The position numbers were made by a program, and so were the translations under genes. A DNA stretch of 64,000 nt, from the NCBI GenBank assembly GCA_030606335.1, contig JAUWGP010000008.1:1-64000 (forward strand). Direction: 5' to 3'. Source of the DNA: Caldifarciminota bacterium (lineage in GTDB: Bacteria; Hydrothermota; UBA3073). Each line of letters begins with the position of its first letter. Position 1 is the first letter of the stretch. The notes under the pieces are model-generated. The model did not search any database, was not told the origin of the DNA, and was given only the letters and a program-made list of their open reading frames with translations. Shown here in pieces: positions 18,908 to 28,940 of the stretch.

Positions 18908-19037
18908 CTGTCATTGCGAGCGTTAGCGAAGCAATCCCATTTCTTAATACCAATTCCTAAAATGAGATTGCTTCATCTCGATTGTCATCAGGATTCGCAA
19001 TGACAAACTAAACCCATATCATTGCGAGTTGCGACGG
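18908..19037 (+). repeat. Cluster of ATTGCGAG-family palindromes
   Basis: Units in both orientations: TCATTGCGAGCG...GAAGCAATCCC, then GAGATTGCTTCA...CGCAATGACA, then a truncated TCATTGCGAG at 19019. The array ends about 40 bases before plsY. Confidence 0.75.
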
Positions 19038-19078
19038 ATGATATAATTTTCAATCATAAATCATCAAATGTTAACGAA

Positions 19079-19702
19079 ATGTTGATGTCACACATTTTCC
19101 TCTCTCTATTCATAGGTTATCTTTTTGGTTCTATCCCATTCGGGTACATTGCTGGTAGGATTGCTGGGAAGGATATAAGGAAGGAGGGATACCAGCGAAT
19201 AGGTGCATCGAATGTATATACTCTCATAGGTTTCTTGCCAGCCGTTTTAGTATTTTTTGCGGATTTTATAAAGGGTATAGTACCGATATTTATACTTACA
19301 TTAGTTGGTTTTGAAGAGCCTGTGGTGAGTATTGCTGGCATCTCGGCGATAGTGGGACATAATTGGCCAATATTTTTACGATTCAAGGGTGAGGGGAGAG
19401 GTCTTGCAACCTCCTGTGGTGTGCTGTTTTACCTTCTTCCTCTTGAGGCGATGTGTGGATTTGGGGTTTTTATATTACTTACTATAATAATAAAGAGCTC
19501 AGCTCTACCTACATTTGTCCTTATGTGTATTGTACCAATTCTTACACTTATTTTCCCAGAACCACTCTGGACATTTGGAATTTCATTATCTATATCTTTT
19601 ATTATACTGGCTACACGTGTAATAGGAGGGTCTAAATATATCAGAGAGGAAGGTAACAAGGGTAAGGTCGTCCTCAGTCTTATACTATATGATAGGGTAT
19701 AA
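19079..19702 (+). CDS. plsY: Glycerol-3-phosphate acyltransferase, PlsY family (divergent)
   Basis: 207 aa from the ATG at 19079 (or 19085); an in-frame TTG further upstream lies in a repeat and is unlikely to be used. It is an integral membrane enzyme that acylates glycerol-3-phosphate from acyl phosphate, the first step of phospholipid synthesis. Visible are the GSIPFGYIAGRI start, KDIRKEG, a membrane-rich body and GHNWPIFLRFKG. Two motifs differ from the classical family: GSGNIGATN reads GYQRIGASN, and the glycine-rich GGKGVAT loop reads GEGRGLAT. The fold assignment is firm; exact substrate use is inferred. No SD is seen. Confidence 0.85.
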   Translation: MLMSHIFLSLFIGYLFGSIPFGYIAGRIAGKDIRKEGYQRIGASNVYTLIGFLPAVLVFFADFIKGIVPIFILTLVGFEEPVVSIAGISAIVGHNWPIFLRFKGEGRGLATSCGVLFYLLPLEAMCGFGVFILLTIIIKSSALPTFVLMCIVPILTLIFPEPLWTFGISLSISFIILATRVIGGSKYIREEGNKGKVVLSLILYDRV

Positions 19703-19749
19703 TAGATGATGGAATATTCTGTGGTTATATGGAGTGACAGTCTTTAGAC

Positions 19750-20270
19750 TGTTGGAATGTTACATGTTTAATGTTTGTGGAATGTTGGATGTGGTAGGAG
19801 CAACCTCCTGGTTGCGAAAAGAAGGAAGAATGTAGGGAGTATGGAGTAAAGCGTAAAGCGAGGAATTGTAAAACGGGGAAGAGTAACGGTAGGAACAACG
19901 TCCTAGTCGCGATAAAGAAATTGTTAGATGTTAAATGTTTAATGTGTAATGTTGTGGTGGGAGTCCGTCGTTTGACGGACAACGAAGCAATCTCATCTCT
20001 TTTTAACAGGGACTTAGACGAGACTTGAATGAGATTGTAGATAAAGAATAAAAAATTTTTTCTCTTAAAATTCTCTTATTTGACTGCATCAAGCAGGCAA
20101 ATCCCTGTTCTATAAATGTCTTTGTCGTTGCGAGTCCGTCGTCCGTCAAGAAGTGCGACGGATTGACGAAGCAATTGCATACAGGATACTGTAATTGCGA
20201 ACCGAATGTGAAGCAATCTCATTTTTTATTGTAGGAGGGACTTCCCTGCCTGACGGCAGGCAGGTCTGTG
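19750..20270 (+). repeat. Repeat-filled intergenic region between plsY and recA
   Basis: No gene is supported here. It holds degenerate heptamer arrays (19755-19794, 19927-19954), a GTCCGTC-GTTT-GACGGAC hairpin (19966-19983), ATTGCGAG-family elements (20127-20220) and a CCTGCCTG-ACGG-CAGGCAGG hairpin (20245-20264). Confidence 0.7.
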
Positions 20271-20313
20271 GTTAGATTTTGCACACTAATAAATATTATA
20301 CCAGGAGGTAGTT

Positions 20314-21333
20314 ATGGAGGAGGAGAGAAAAAAAAGCCTTGAACATGCTATCCAACAGATTGAGAAGACATTTGGAAAGGGCAGCATTATGAGATTGGGC
20401 GAGAAAGAAGTTAGATGGGAGGAAGATGCAATACCAACTGGCTCGATTTCACTTGATTTTGCTTTAGGTATTGGTGGTATTCCGAGAGGCAGGGTAATGG
20501 AGATATTTGGACCTGAGTCTTCAGGAAAGACCACGATTGCTCTTCATATGTTGGCAGAGGCTCAGAAAAAAGGTGGTGTGGCTGCATTCATTGATGCCGA
20601 GCATGCACTTGATCCGACTTATGCGAAGAATCTCGGAGTTGATGTGGATAACCTATTAATATCCCAGCCTGATACAGGGGAGCAGGCACTTGAAATTACT
20701 GAGACTCTTGCAAGGAGTGGCGCTACCGATATAATAGTCATTGATTCTGTCGCCGCACTTGTACCAAGGGCAGAGATAGAGGGTGATATGGGTGATTCTC
20801 ATATGGGACTCCAGGCAAGGCTTATGTCACAGGCATTGAGAAAACTCACCGGTGTACTTTCAAAATCCAAGACAGCAACCATATTCATAAACCAGGAGAG
20901 GATGAAGATTGGGGTTATATTTGGAAATCCGATGACCACTCCCGGGGGACTTGCCTTAAAGTTCCATGCATCTATAAGGTTGGATATTAGACGTGTATCT
21001 TCAATAAAAAAGGGTGAGCAGAGCATAGGGAATCACCTTTTGGTAAGGGTGGTAAAGAATAAACTTGCTCCACCTTTCAGGGATGCAGAATTTGACATAC
21101 TGTTTGGTAAGGGGATTTCAAAGGAGGGAGAACTCATTGATATTGGTGTGAATGAGGAAATTGTAACAAAATCAGGAACATGGTTTTCATATGGTAACGA
21201 AAGGCTTGGACAGGGCAGAGAGAATGCAGTTGAGTATCTTTATTCACATACTGAGTTGAGGGATGAAATCGAGAGTAGGATAAAGGAGAAACTTGGTCTT
21301 TTAAGGGGCAAAGAGACCGATGAGGGTGATTGA
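20314..21333 (+). CDS. recA: Recombinase RecA
   Basis: 339 aa, typical bacterial RecA length. It is an ATP-dependent strand-exchange protein for homologous recombination and SOS induction. Walker [10 protein letters not shown] (66-74), Walker [14 protein letters not shown], the L2 region [16 protein letters not shown] and the C-terminal acidic tail are visible. L2 carries MTTPGG where ETTTGG is usual, a minor variant. SD aggagg lies 6 bases before the ATG. The next gene begins 5 bases after the stop, so the two are probably co-transcribed. No recX follows. Confidence 0.98.
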   Translation: MEEERKKSLEHAIQQIEKTFGKGSIMRLGEKEVRWEEDAIPTGSISLDFALGIGGIPRGRVMEIFGPESSGKTTIALHMLAEAQKKGGVAAFIDAEHALDPTYAKNLGVDVDNLLISQPDTGEQALEITETLARSGATDIIVIDSVAALVPRAEIEGDMGDSHMGLQARLMSQALRKLTGVLSKSKTATIFINQERMKIGVIFGNPMTTPGGLALKFHASIRLDIRRVSSIKKGEQSIGNHLLVRVVKNKLAPPFRDAEFDILFGKGISKEGELIDIGVNEEIVTKSGTWFSYGNERLGQGRENAVEYLYSHTELRDEIESRIKEKLGLLRGKETDEGD

Positions 21334-21338
21334 GCATT

Positions 21339-23090
21339 ATGAAGAAATTCTGTATTCTACTTCTTCTTATTAGTGTAAGCATCTTTCCGCAAGAGTTTGA
21401 AACTGATATTGAAGGCGAGGCATCAGAGGAGTTAATAGAACTGATAGATGAACTAAAGGAAAATCCGATTGATATTAACGCAGCCACTATAGATGAGCTC
21501 CTTCTTATTCCTTATATAGATAATAAAATTGCAGATGATATAATCAGGGCGAGAGAGAAAAGAGGTGGTTTTATTAACAAGGAGTCCTTAAAAGATATAT
21601 TACCTGCTGTTGTCTATTCGAGAATAGAACCATATATAAGGATAGAAACTGCTCCTATTTTAAGAGTACAGACTGTTCATCCAGAGTTCAGGGTGAGGGT
21701 GAGAATAGAGCGAAAACGACCTGAGGATGAAAATACCCCTGGTAATCCTCTCAAAGCATATATGAGAACGCTCATAGACTATGGAAGATTCAGAGGATGC
21801 TTTCTTGCGGAAAAGGATGCAGGGGAGAGAGATATTACAGATTTCCTTGCATTTGGAATTGAGGTAAAGAGTATAGGTATTTTAGAAAACCTGATTGTTG
21901 GATATTACGGACTTGATTTTGGAGAAAGACTTATTCTGGGTTCCCCTGTCCTCACATTCAAGGGTTCTCCTTATTCAACAAGAAGAAAGGGAACCTATCT
22001 ATATACAATTACAGGAGAGAACACATATGAGAGGGGAATAGCCTGTCGTACTAAGAATTTTGGAGCTGCATGTCTATCACTATTCTACTCGTATGCTACA
22101 CTTGACGCAAGAGGTAGTGATTCAATATATTATACATATTCAGCAGAGCATACTACATTGGGATGGGAAGAAAGGAAGGATAGAGCAAGGGAAACGATAT
22201 ATGGTGGGCATCTGGATGTTTCAGGAGAATTTGGAACTATCGGATGGACATACTACCATGCATCAGATTACAACGAGAATGAGGTAAGGTCTTATTCGCC
22301 ATTTTCTGTAAATTTTTGTGTTAATAAGAATAGGCTTACCTTTTTTGGAGAGGTTGCCTATTCAAGGCATATAGCGACTGTATGTGGTTTTAACATTAAG
22401 GGAGATAAGTTTGTTCTGGATGTTATTTATCGATACCTTCCAACAACCTTTTTCTCCCCTCACTCATCACCGTTCTCTGACAGGAGAATATCCTCTTATG
22501 GTGTATTGAATGATAGAGGGGTGTATACATCAATAGTCTACAAACCTTTTCCAAAAACAGAGATAGTTCTTTACGGTGACCATATGGAATGGGAAGACGA
22601 TCCTCTTCCAGGAAAAGGGAATGAATACAGAGTAATCGGCAAAAGGCAGATAAGAAAGGAGTTAAGTGTTAGTATAAGTTATAAATATAAATGTAAGCAA
22701 GAGGATTATGTAAGGTTTTTAAGGATTGATTTGGATTTGAAGCCTGTAAAAGAGATAGGATTAAGACTGAGAACAGAATGGGCAAGGGAAAATGATATTC
22801 TCTCAGGAGAACTTGTTTATGGTGATATATTTATACAGCCTATGAAAACATTATCTTTACACTATAGATACATAATTTTTGACAGCGATCTTTCGAGATT
22901 TAGGTTTACAGAATACGAGAGCGGGCTTCCAGGCGTTATGGGAAACAGATTTATAACTGGACATGGAAAGAGGAATTATATTGTAATAAGATATAAGCCT
23001 TTAAAATCAATACAGTTTTCATTGAAATATGAGGAAACCTTTAGGAAATCATCGAAACTTTCAGGACAGGTAGACCTGCTCGTTAGGTAA
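21339..23090 (+). CDS. Exported helix-hairpin-helix protein with predicted outer-membrane barrel
   Basis: 583 aa from the ATG at 21339. A signal peptide (MKKFCILLLLISVSIFPQ) is followed by a ComEA-like HhH region at about 35-90 (NPIDINAATIDELLLIPYI, then a REKRGGF repeat). The remaining ~480 residues are rich in alternating aromatic/polar strands (for example YTYSAEHTTLGWEER, KNRLTFFGEVAYSRH) and look like a large outer-membrane barrel. Similar HhH-plus-barrel proteins occur in Bacteroidetes-like genomes without a settled function. Its start lies 5 bases after recA, suggesting co-expression. A role in DNA handling at the envelope is speculation. Confidence 0.75.
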   Translation: MKKFCILLLLISVSIFPQEFETDIEGEASEELIELIDELKENPIDINAATIDELLLIPYIDNKIADDIIRAREKRGGFINKESLKDILPAVVYSRIEPYIRIETAPILRVQTVHPEFRVRVRIERKRPEDENTPGNPLKAYMRTLIDYGRFRGCFLAEKDAGERDITDFLAFGIEVKSIGILENLIVGYYGLDFGERLILGSPVLTFKGSPYSTRRKGTYLYTITGENTYERGIACRTKNFGAACLSLFYSYATLDARGSDSIYYTYSAEHTTLGWEERKDRARETIYGGHLDVSGEFGTIGWTYYHASDYNENEVRSYSPFSVNFCVNKNRLTFFGEVAYSRHIATVCGFNIKGDKFVLDVIYRYLPTTFFSPHSSPFSDRRISSYGVLNDRGVYTSIVYKPFPKTEIVLYGDHMEWEDDPLPGKGNEYRVIGKRQIRKELSVSISYKYKCKQEDYVRFLRIDLDLKPVKEIGLRLRTEWARENDILSGELVYGDIFIQPMKTLSLHYRYIIFDSDLSRFRFTEYESGLPGVMGNRFITGHGKRNYIVIRYKPLKSIQFSLKYEETFRKSSKLSGQVDLLVR

Positions 23091-23193
23091 TTGGTATCAG
23101 GTGAAAGATAATAGGTAAATCAGTAGCGGTTGTTAGTTTGTTTTAAATTTTTACATTATGAATTTTGATATTTAATATTTGTTGGGGGGTTCT

Positions 23194-24474
23194 ATGGATA
23201 TTGGGGTGATAGGTTGTGGATATGTTGGACTCGTAACAGGTGCCTGTCTTGCAGAACTTGGCCATTCCGTTATTTGTGTTGATAGCAATGAGAGGAAAAT
23301 TGAAATGCTGAAGATGCTAAAACCGCCCATTTATGAACCCGGTCTCTCTACATTACTGGAGAAGAATAAGAAAAGGCTAACATTTACAACCAAGATATCC
23401 GATGCAGTAAAGGGCGCCCCTGTCATATTCATAGCAGTTGGTACTCCCTCGAAGGGCTCAGGTGATGCAGATCTCTCACAGGTTGAAAACGTAGTATCTG
23501 AAATAGCGGGATGTATGGATTCATACAGGCTGATTGTTGAGAAATCTACTGTCCCGGTACAGACTGGAATGAAGATAAAGAGTGTTATGGAAATGCGCGT
23601 AAAGGGAATACCTTTTGATGTTGCGTCTAATCCTGAATTCCTGAGGGAGGGTACAGCCATTGATGATTTTCTACATCCTGACAGGGTTGTTATAGGTGTT
23701 GAAACGGGGAAGGCAAAGGATATTATGAAAAAGATTTATGAGCCCATTAGTGCACCAATAATATTCACCGATATTAAATCTGCTGAGATAATAAAACATG
23801 CATCTAACTCATTTCTTGCAACGAAGATATCATTTATTAATGCTGTCTCTATTGTTTGCGAACTTGCCGGAGCAAATGTAGAAGAGGTAGCAAGGGGAAT
23901 GGGTCTTGACCGCCGAATAGGTGATAGGTTCCTGAATGCAGGTGTTGGTTTTGGTGGTTCCTGTTTCCCGAAGGATATTAGTGCATTCAGGAGGATATCA
24001 GATAAACTTGGATATAAATTTAATCTATTGAAGGAGACAGAGAGGATAAATGAGCTTGTAAAAAAGAGATTTGTAGAAAAGATGGAGGAAGTTCTCTGGA
24101 ATTTAAATGGTAAAATAATAGGCGTCTTAGGACTTGCATTCAAACCCAACACTGATGATATGAGGAGTGCTCCGTCGATAGATATAATAAATGGTTTATT
24201 AGAGGATGGAGCAAGAGTTGTTGCCTATGACCCCGTTGCCATGGATAATGCAAAGGAGGTCTTGCCAGAGATTGATTACAAGAGTGATATATATGAGGTA
24301 GCCAATGGAGCAGATTGTCTTGTAATCCTTACAGAGTGGGATGTGTTTAGGAATATGGATATACAAAAGGTTAAGAACCTTCTGAAAACACCTATAATAT
24401 TTGATGGCAGGAATATATTTGAGAGAGAAAAAATGGAGGAACTCGGGTTTATATATATAGGAGTTGGTGTATGA
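23194..24474 (+). CDS. ugd: UDP-glucose 6-dehydrogenase
   Basis: 426 aa from the ATG at 23194; a TTG 15 bases upstream is less likely because the Rossmann strand begins MDIGVIGCGYVGLV right at the ATG, with a G-rich SD (ggggggt). It oxidises UDP-glucose to UDP-glucuronate with two NAD+. Motifs: GCGYVG, NPEFLREG, catalytic C257 in GVGFGGSCFPKD, and the C-terminal LAFKPNTDDMRSAPS. The gene after it converts UDP-glucuronate onward, so the pair forms a short nucleotide-sugar pathway. Confidence 0.95.
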   Translation: MDIGVIGCGYVGLVTGACLAELGHSVICVDSNERKIEMLKMLKPPIYEPGLSTLLEKNKKRLTFTTKISDAVKGAPVIFIAVGTPSKGSGDADLSQVENVVSEIAGCMDSYRLIVEKSTVPVQTGMKIKSVMEMRVKGIPFDVASNPEFLREGTAIDDFLHPDRVVIGVETGKAKDIMKKIYEPISAPIIFTDIKSAEIIKHASNSFLATKISFINAVSIVCELAGANVEEVARGMGLDRRIGDRFLNAGVGFGGSCFPKDISAFRRISDKLGYKFNLLKETERINELVKKRFVEKMEEVLWNLNGKIIGVLGLAFKPNTDDMRSAPSIDIINGLLEDGARVVAYDPVAMDNAKEVLPEIDYKSDIYEVANGADCLVILTEWDVFRNMDIQKVKNLLKTPIIFDGRNIFEREKMEELGFIYIGVGV

Positions 24475-24530
24475 GACCAACATCCTTTTGTTCTCTATAA
24501 ATAATTCCATATGGTTAAGGGAGGGAAAAG

Positions 24531-25475
24531 ATGAGAATTGTAGTCACAGGTGGTGCGGGATTTATAGGTTCACATCTATGTGAATTCTTTATAGAGAAGG
24601 AAAACGATGTAATCTGTATAGATAATCTAATAACCGGGTCTTTATCGAATATAAAATCCATAAGGGATAACCCGAGATTTACTTTCATAAACCATGATGT
24701 ATCAAGGTTTATATCTATAAAAGGGGATTTAGACTGGATTTTACATTTTGCCTCTCCTGCGTCACCTATAGATTACATCAAGTATCCAATACAGACCCTA
24801 AAAGTAGGCGCACTGGGAACGCACAATACACTCGGACTTACAATGGCAAAAAAGGCAAAATATCTGCTTGCATCCACGTCAGAGGTGTATGGAGACCCTC
24901 TTATAAGCCCTCAGAAGGAAAGTTATTTGGGAAATGTAAACACTATTGGACCCAGGGGTGTATACGATGAGGCAAAAAGGTTTGCAGAAGCAATCACAAT
25001 GGCATATCACCGCTATCATGGTGTCAACACGAGGATTGTTCGGATATTTAATACATACGGTGAAAGAATGAGAATGGATGATGGTAGAGTGGTGCCTAAT
25101 TTTATATGTCAAGCATTAAGAGGAGAGTCTCTTACAGTTTACGGTGATGGTGAACAGACAAGAAGTTTCTGTTATATATCGGATTTGATACAGGGGATAT
25201 GGCGAGTTATGCAGGTAGAAGACTATGAACCAGTAAACATTGGGAACCCAAAAGAGATAACGATAATACAATTTGCTGAACGTATAAATGAGATGGTAGG
25301 TAATAAATGTGAGATAGTATTCAAACCTTTACCAGAAGACGACCCAAGAGTCAGGCAGCCAGATATAAAAAGAGCAAGAATAATTTTTTCATGGATGCCT
25401 GAGGTAAGGCTTGAGGATGGGTTAAGAAAAACAATAGAGTATTTTAAAAATAAGGTCTACCACAATAAAGATTAG
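24531..25475 (+). CDS. UDP-glucuronate decarboxylase (UDP-xylose synthase), extended SDR
   Basis: 314 aa, SD gggaggg upstream. The NAD-binding loop [29 protein letters not shown], the catalytic Y145xxxK149 (YDEAKR) and [10 protein letters not shown] are the hallmark blocks of UDP-xylose synthase rather than of generic epimerases. The enzyme decarboxylates UDP-glucuronate to UDP-xylose, a donor for surface polysaccharides. It lies 56 bases after ugd. A dTDP-glucose dehydratase-like role is less likely given the SPASP and TSEVYGDP signatures. Confidence 0.9.
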   Translation: MRIVVTGGAGFIGSHLCEFFIEKENDVICIDNLITGSLSNIKSIRDNPRFTFINHDVSRFISIKGDLDWILHFASPASPIDYIKYPIQTLKVGALGTHNTLGLTMAKKAKYLLASTSEVYGDPLISPQKESYLGNVNTIGPRGVYDEAKRFAEAITMAYHRYHGVNTRIVRIFNTYGERMRMDDGRVVPNFICQALRGESLTVYGDGEQTRSFCYISDLIQGIWRVMQVEDYEPVNIGNPKEITIIQFAERINEMVGNKCEIVFKPLPEDDPRVRQPDIKRARIIFSWMPEVRLEDGLRKTIEYFKNKVYHNKD

Positions 25476-25639
25476 TCTTATCTTAGCAGTAGATTTCTTC
25501 TGCTTAGCATTAATTCTTACCTCAGCAATTAAAAAACCACGTTCGGTAACTTCTTTTTATACTTATCAGGTTACATGTCTAAGGTTAATAGTCTAATGAT
25601 AATATCTAAACAGACTATATTTATAAACAATGAATATTA

Positions 25640-27004
25640 TTAGATTCTTGTAATGAGTGAGACTTTCAGTCCATTGAATGGTTCCTCATACCTGCATATC
25701 CCACCCGAGCAGGTAAGTCCACCCTTCTCACTTCCATACCTTATAACGATATTGTGATTGTTTCCTATCACACCTGAAACCTCAAAAAGAAGCCATCTTG
25801 TTTTCTCGTCGAGTTTTTTAATTGTCCTGGTTTCACCAATGATGGTAAAGGTTAACAGGCTTTTATGAGTATAAGATAGGGAAATTGTACTTTCTCGGTA
25901 ATTCTGATTGTCCTCTTTTATAAAATTCTCCTTTCCTACGACCTCGAAGTTGCCAAAGGTTAGGTCTATTTGAGGAGTTATTTCCTCCTTTTCTAATATA
26001 CCGGGTTCTATCTCGTTCTGGCTCAGGTGATCTATGGAGAATATACCTGAGAATATATCTTGCATGTAATCGACAGAGATAAAGTGTTCTGTTATCTCCT
26101 TATCTTTATTATGAGTAGCGGTTTTAGAGAAACCACCATTGATAGTAAGCGTATATTTGGGTGATATAAATAGGGATATTCCAAATCCTGTTTCATCGTT
26201 CCCTCTGTTTATTGAAAGGCCAGTTTTATTGATTATTGGGGGTTCATTATATCTTGCACCACCCCAGCCAAGGGCAAGGGAATCATAATTAATATATTGA
26301 ATAAGGCCGCCTAACCCTTCAAAAGCAAGGCTTAAGGATGCATAAATACCCAATCCCCTGATTCTTTCGCCTGAATAAGGATTGTATGCAATCTTCTTTG
26401 CAATCTCAAGGTAGGTATCAAAATAACCCAGCAAGAATCCAAGATTACCCCCAAAAAACTCTGAGAAGGAGTAGGGAGCTGGGTCTTCTTTCGTGGAGAG
26501 TCTGACATATCTTCCCCCAAGACTTATTTTTCCCTCGAAATTGATGTTTATACCTCGCAGGACATCTGTTGTATCGTTTGAGATATAATAATGCCTTTCA
26601 GCAAAAAGGGCATTTTTGGGTCGACCTGAAATTGCCAGAAGGGTTAAATCTCCTACTTCAGCGAAGAGAGATATGCCAGTTATCCCTTTGTCGATATGAA
26701 AGTTTTCATCAATATATTCCCTCAGAACAAGTCCCCTTCCAAAAACGGGATAGAGCCTTCCATATGATATACTGAGGTATTCGGTCTTGAAGCCTATATT
26801 AAAGGTTGATATCGATATAGCCTTTTCTGGTTCAGATGGAATCTCCCTCAATAGGAAATAGCCAACTTCGAGATCTTTATAAAAAACGCTTAAATCAAGT
26901 CTGTCATAAAAGTATTCTTTGAGACTATCTCGTTCAATCCAGTAATCAGCTACGTTTACGAGATTATATTGAAGCGATGATATCAGCAAGAAAAAGAGAA
27001 TCAT
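25640..27004 (-). CDS. Predicted outer-membrane barrel, DUF6029-like
   Basis: 454 aa with a short hydrophobic N-terminus (MILFFLLISSLQYNLV). The body consists of repeated amphipathic strands ending in aromatic residues; the block YGRLYPVFGRGLVLREY and later GINMNFEG-like strands resemble DUF6029 proteins, though this is from memory of the family. It ends with VSLITRI, consistent with a final barrel strand. Its ATG overlaps the stop of the TlpA-like gene by 4 bases (ATGA), so the two are translationally coupled and probably act together. Function unknown. Confidence 0.65.
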   Translation of the reverse strand: MILFFLLISSLQYNLVNVADYWIERDSLKEYFYDRLDLSVFYKDLEVGYFLLREIPSEPEKAISISTFNIGFKTEYLSISYGRLYPVFGRGLVLREYIDENFHIDKGITGISLFAEVGDLTLLAISGRPKNALFAERHYYISNDTTDVLRGININFEGKISLGGRYVRLSTKEDPAPYSFSEFFGGNLGFLLGYFDTYLEIAKKIAYNPYSGERIRGLGIYASLSLAFEGLGGLIQYINYDSLALGWGGARYNEPPIINKTGLSINRGNDETGFGISLFISPKYTLTINGGFSKTATHNKDKEITEHFISVDYMQDIFSGIFSIDHLSQNEIEPGILEKEEITPQIDLTFGNFEVVGKENFIKEDNQNYRESTISLSYTHKSLLTFTIIGETRTIKKLDEKTRWLLFEVSGVIGNNHNIVIRYGSEKGGLTCSGGICRYEEPFNGLKVSLITRI

Positions 27005-27492
27005 TCTGCAATAATATTATAGACTATCTCCTCTATATCATCCTCCTTTCCCTCTCTATAACCAATACGATGGAAGAGAAGGATTCCCTCTTTATTTACC
27101 AAAATTGTGGTAGGTAATGCAAAAACCTTGAGAAGGTTCCTTACACTTGCATCCTCATCAAGCAAGACTCTGTATTTCCATTTCCTTGTCTCCACAAAGG
27201 GTTTTACCTGTGATTGTAGTCTCGGGCTATCTTCATTAATTGCAAGAACCTCGAAACCCATCTCATGGTATTCCTCATAGATAGGGTCCATACTGGTGAG
27301 TTCTTTTATACAAGCCTTGCAGTTTATATCCCAGAAAGATATCATAACTACCTTGTTTTCAGAAAGAATAGAATCTAAAGTAACCTCTTCCCTGTATATA
27401 TCCTTAAGTGAAAAATTCGGTATCCTATTTTCTTCCTCAGCAATAAGAAGTAGTGGACAAATAAGAGCGAGACCCAGTAATGCCTTTAGCAT
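27001..27492 (-). CDS. TlpA/ResA-like exported thiol-disulfide oxidoreductase
   Basis: 163 aa, SD ggagg. A signal peptide or N-terminal anchor (residues 1-19) precedes a thioredoxin fold with redox motif WDINCKACIKEL (C58, C61), the AhpC/TSA-TlpA style NFSLKD start and cis-Pro loop ALPTTILVN. It probably works in the periplasm as a thiol reductant or isomerase. It is coupled to the downstream barrel gene by a 4-base overlap. The CKAC redox dipeptide is unusual for TlpA/ResA (commonly CxPC), which would shift its redox potential. Confidence 0.85.
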   Translation of the reverse strand: MLKALLGLALICPLLLIAEEENRIPNFSLKDIYREEVTLDSILSENKVVMISFWDINCKACIKELTSMDPIYEEYHEMGFEVLAINEDSPRLQSQVKPFVETRKWKYRVLLDEDASVRNLLKVFALPTTILVNKEGILLFHRIGYREGKEDDIEEIVYNIIAE

Positions 27493-27584
27493 TTATCCTC
27501 CATATTTGATTTGCCACGAAGGCACCAAGATACAAAGATTTATTATTTAGATTGAATGATAAGATATAACAAGTATATTTAAAA

Positions 27585-27740
27585 ATGAGATTGCCGCGTT
27601 CATTTCATTCACTCGCAATGACAGACGCTCTACTAATGTCATTGCGAATCCCCCAGAATTGGGGGATGAAGCAATCGCTTTTTATTGAATAATGTTACAT
27701 ATGAGATTGCCGCGTTCATTTCATTCACTCGCAATGATAG
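27585..27740 (+). repeat. Three ATTGCGAG-family palindromes between the lipoprotein and tlpA-like genes
   Basis: Near-identical units at 27585-27624 and 27701-27740 (ATGAGATTGCCGCG...CACTCGCAATGA) flank a unit in the other orientation (27635-27676, TGTCATTGCGAATC...GAAGCAATCGC). The middle unit contains the hairpin AATCCCCC-AGAATT-GGGGGAT. No gene is present between 27493 and 27831. Confidence 0.8.
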
Positions 27741-27831
27741 GTATCCCCTTGTATATCATCACGAGAGTTTGGGACAATGTCAATAATTAAAATATAATCT
27801 TTTATTAGTGTCTTGGTGGCATGTTTATTTT

Positions 27832-28914
27832 TTATGGTGCATGCGTGTGCACTCTTATGGTCTTAGATGTAAGAGCATCTCTGACCGTAAAACTTACAGT
27901 AATTTCTCCAGCTTCATTTCCAGTAAATGTATCGATAGTAAATGAGGTATTTGTCTCTCCCGGTGAAATGGTTATGTAGCCAGTAAATGGGAGAAAATGA
28001 CAGCCTCCCTGGTAACAGAAATTGGCTCCCCAACCACCAACCGGTGGGTCGCCAACTATACTGACATCAAGTCTATAGTTATATTCAACATCTCCAGTAT
28101 TCTGAAGATAGAAGTGATAGACAAAGACACTATTGAGGGCAATCGTTTGTGCTGTATCTTCTATGCAGAAGAAGTTAAAGCTGGGTATCGGGTTTATTCT
28201 CTTCATTACACTGGAATTTAATACCTGCTTTGTTTCTACATTCTGTATAAACGATATTACACCTATCATTTCCGGGTTCCATTTGTTTATAAAATATAGG
28301 GTGGTATCCAATCCTGGTTGATAGATAATTCCACTCATATTTGGTAATACAGCCCTGACCACATGACTGAAGATTGAATCATGTGCACCAGACTGGATGA
28401 ACTCCACACTATCTTCAAATATAATTGTAAATAGTTTTAGTGTATCATCTGGCAGTGTATCAATGACTTGAGTGGATAGATGTATCTCACCACTTAATCC
28501 TGCAAGAGAGGATTCAAGTCCTATATCAACAGGGGATGGATTGGTCCTTCTGCTGTTAAAGACAGTCGGGTACTCATTATCTCCTGGTGTACCAGTTATT
28601 TTTGAAACACCGTCAAAGAGAGCCGTGGGTGCCTCATGTATTCCATACCAATCAGCCCGTTCATTGGTAAAAGGTTGTGGGGAAAGTGTGTCACCCAGTG
28701 TACTCTGGTGATATATAAGAACCGCAATGCTATCTGGATAGTAAGTTGAGAGTTCATCTGCCTGTTGCTCAGCTAAGTGACAGTTTGAGCATCTGGCGTA
28801 ACCAAATACCTCAAGAAGCACGATTCTGTTTGTGACTTGCTCTGGCAGTGTGGGCATCCAGGAACATCCATATATAAGAGGAATTAAAAGTATTATTTTT
28901 CTCAACACTCTCAT
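27832..28914 (-). CDS. Omp28-like lipoprotein with thioredoxin-fold domain
   Basis: 360 aa. The N-terminus has a lipobox (LIYGC, Cys17), so it should be a lipoprotein. Residues 31-140 form an Omp28-like thioredoxin domain with C42-S-N-C45 in FGYARCSNCHLAE, followed by beta-sandwich sequence and a CARDB-like C-terminal region (GETNTSFTIDTFTG). There is no sorting tail; lipid anchoring replaces it. It starts 26 bases after the upstream minus-strand gene, which carries the same N-terminal domain. Role inferred: extracytoplasmic thiol chemistry or cargo binding. No SD is seen. Confidence 0.8.
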   Translation of the reverse strand: MRVLRKIILLIPLIYGCSWMPTLPEQVTNRIVLLEVFGYARCSNCHLAEQQADELSTYYPDSIAVLIYHQSTLGDTLSPQPFTNERADWYGIHEAPTALFDGVSKITGTPGDNEYPTVFNSRRTNPSPVDIGLESSLAGLSGEIHLSTQVIDTLPDDTLKLFTIIFEDSVEFIQSGAHDSIFSHVVRAVLPNMSGIIYQPGLDTTLYFINKWNPEMIGVISFIQNVETKQVLNSSVMKRINPIPSFNFFCIEDTAQTIALNSVFVYHFYLQNTGDVEYNYRLDVSIVGDPPVGGWGANFCYQGGCHFLPFTGYITISPGETNTSFTIDTFTGNEAGEITVSFTVRDALTSKTIRVHTHAP

Positions 28915-28940
28915 AATTTATCAAGAATGAATTTGTATAT

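Noticed and set aside
19725..19982. 85-codon minus-strand frame
   Set aside because: Covers heptamer arrays and palindromes only; composition unlike the genes.
27773..27802. Plus-strand TTGGGA...TATAAT promoter-like sequence
   Set aside because: 18-base spacer with a poor -35 box, and it faces the 3' end of a minus-strand gene; AT-rich chance match is likely.
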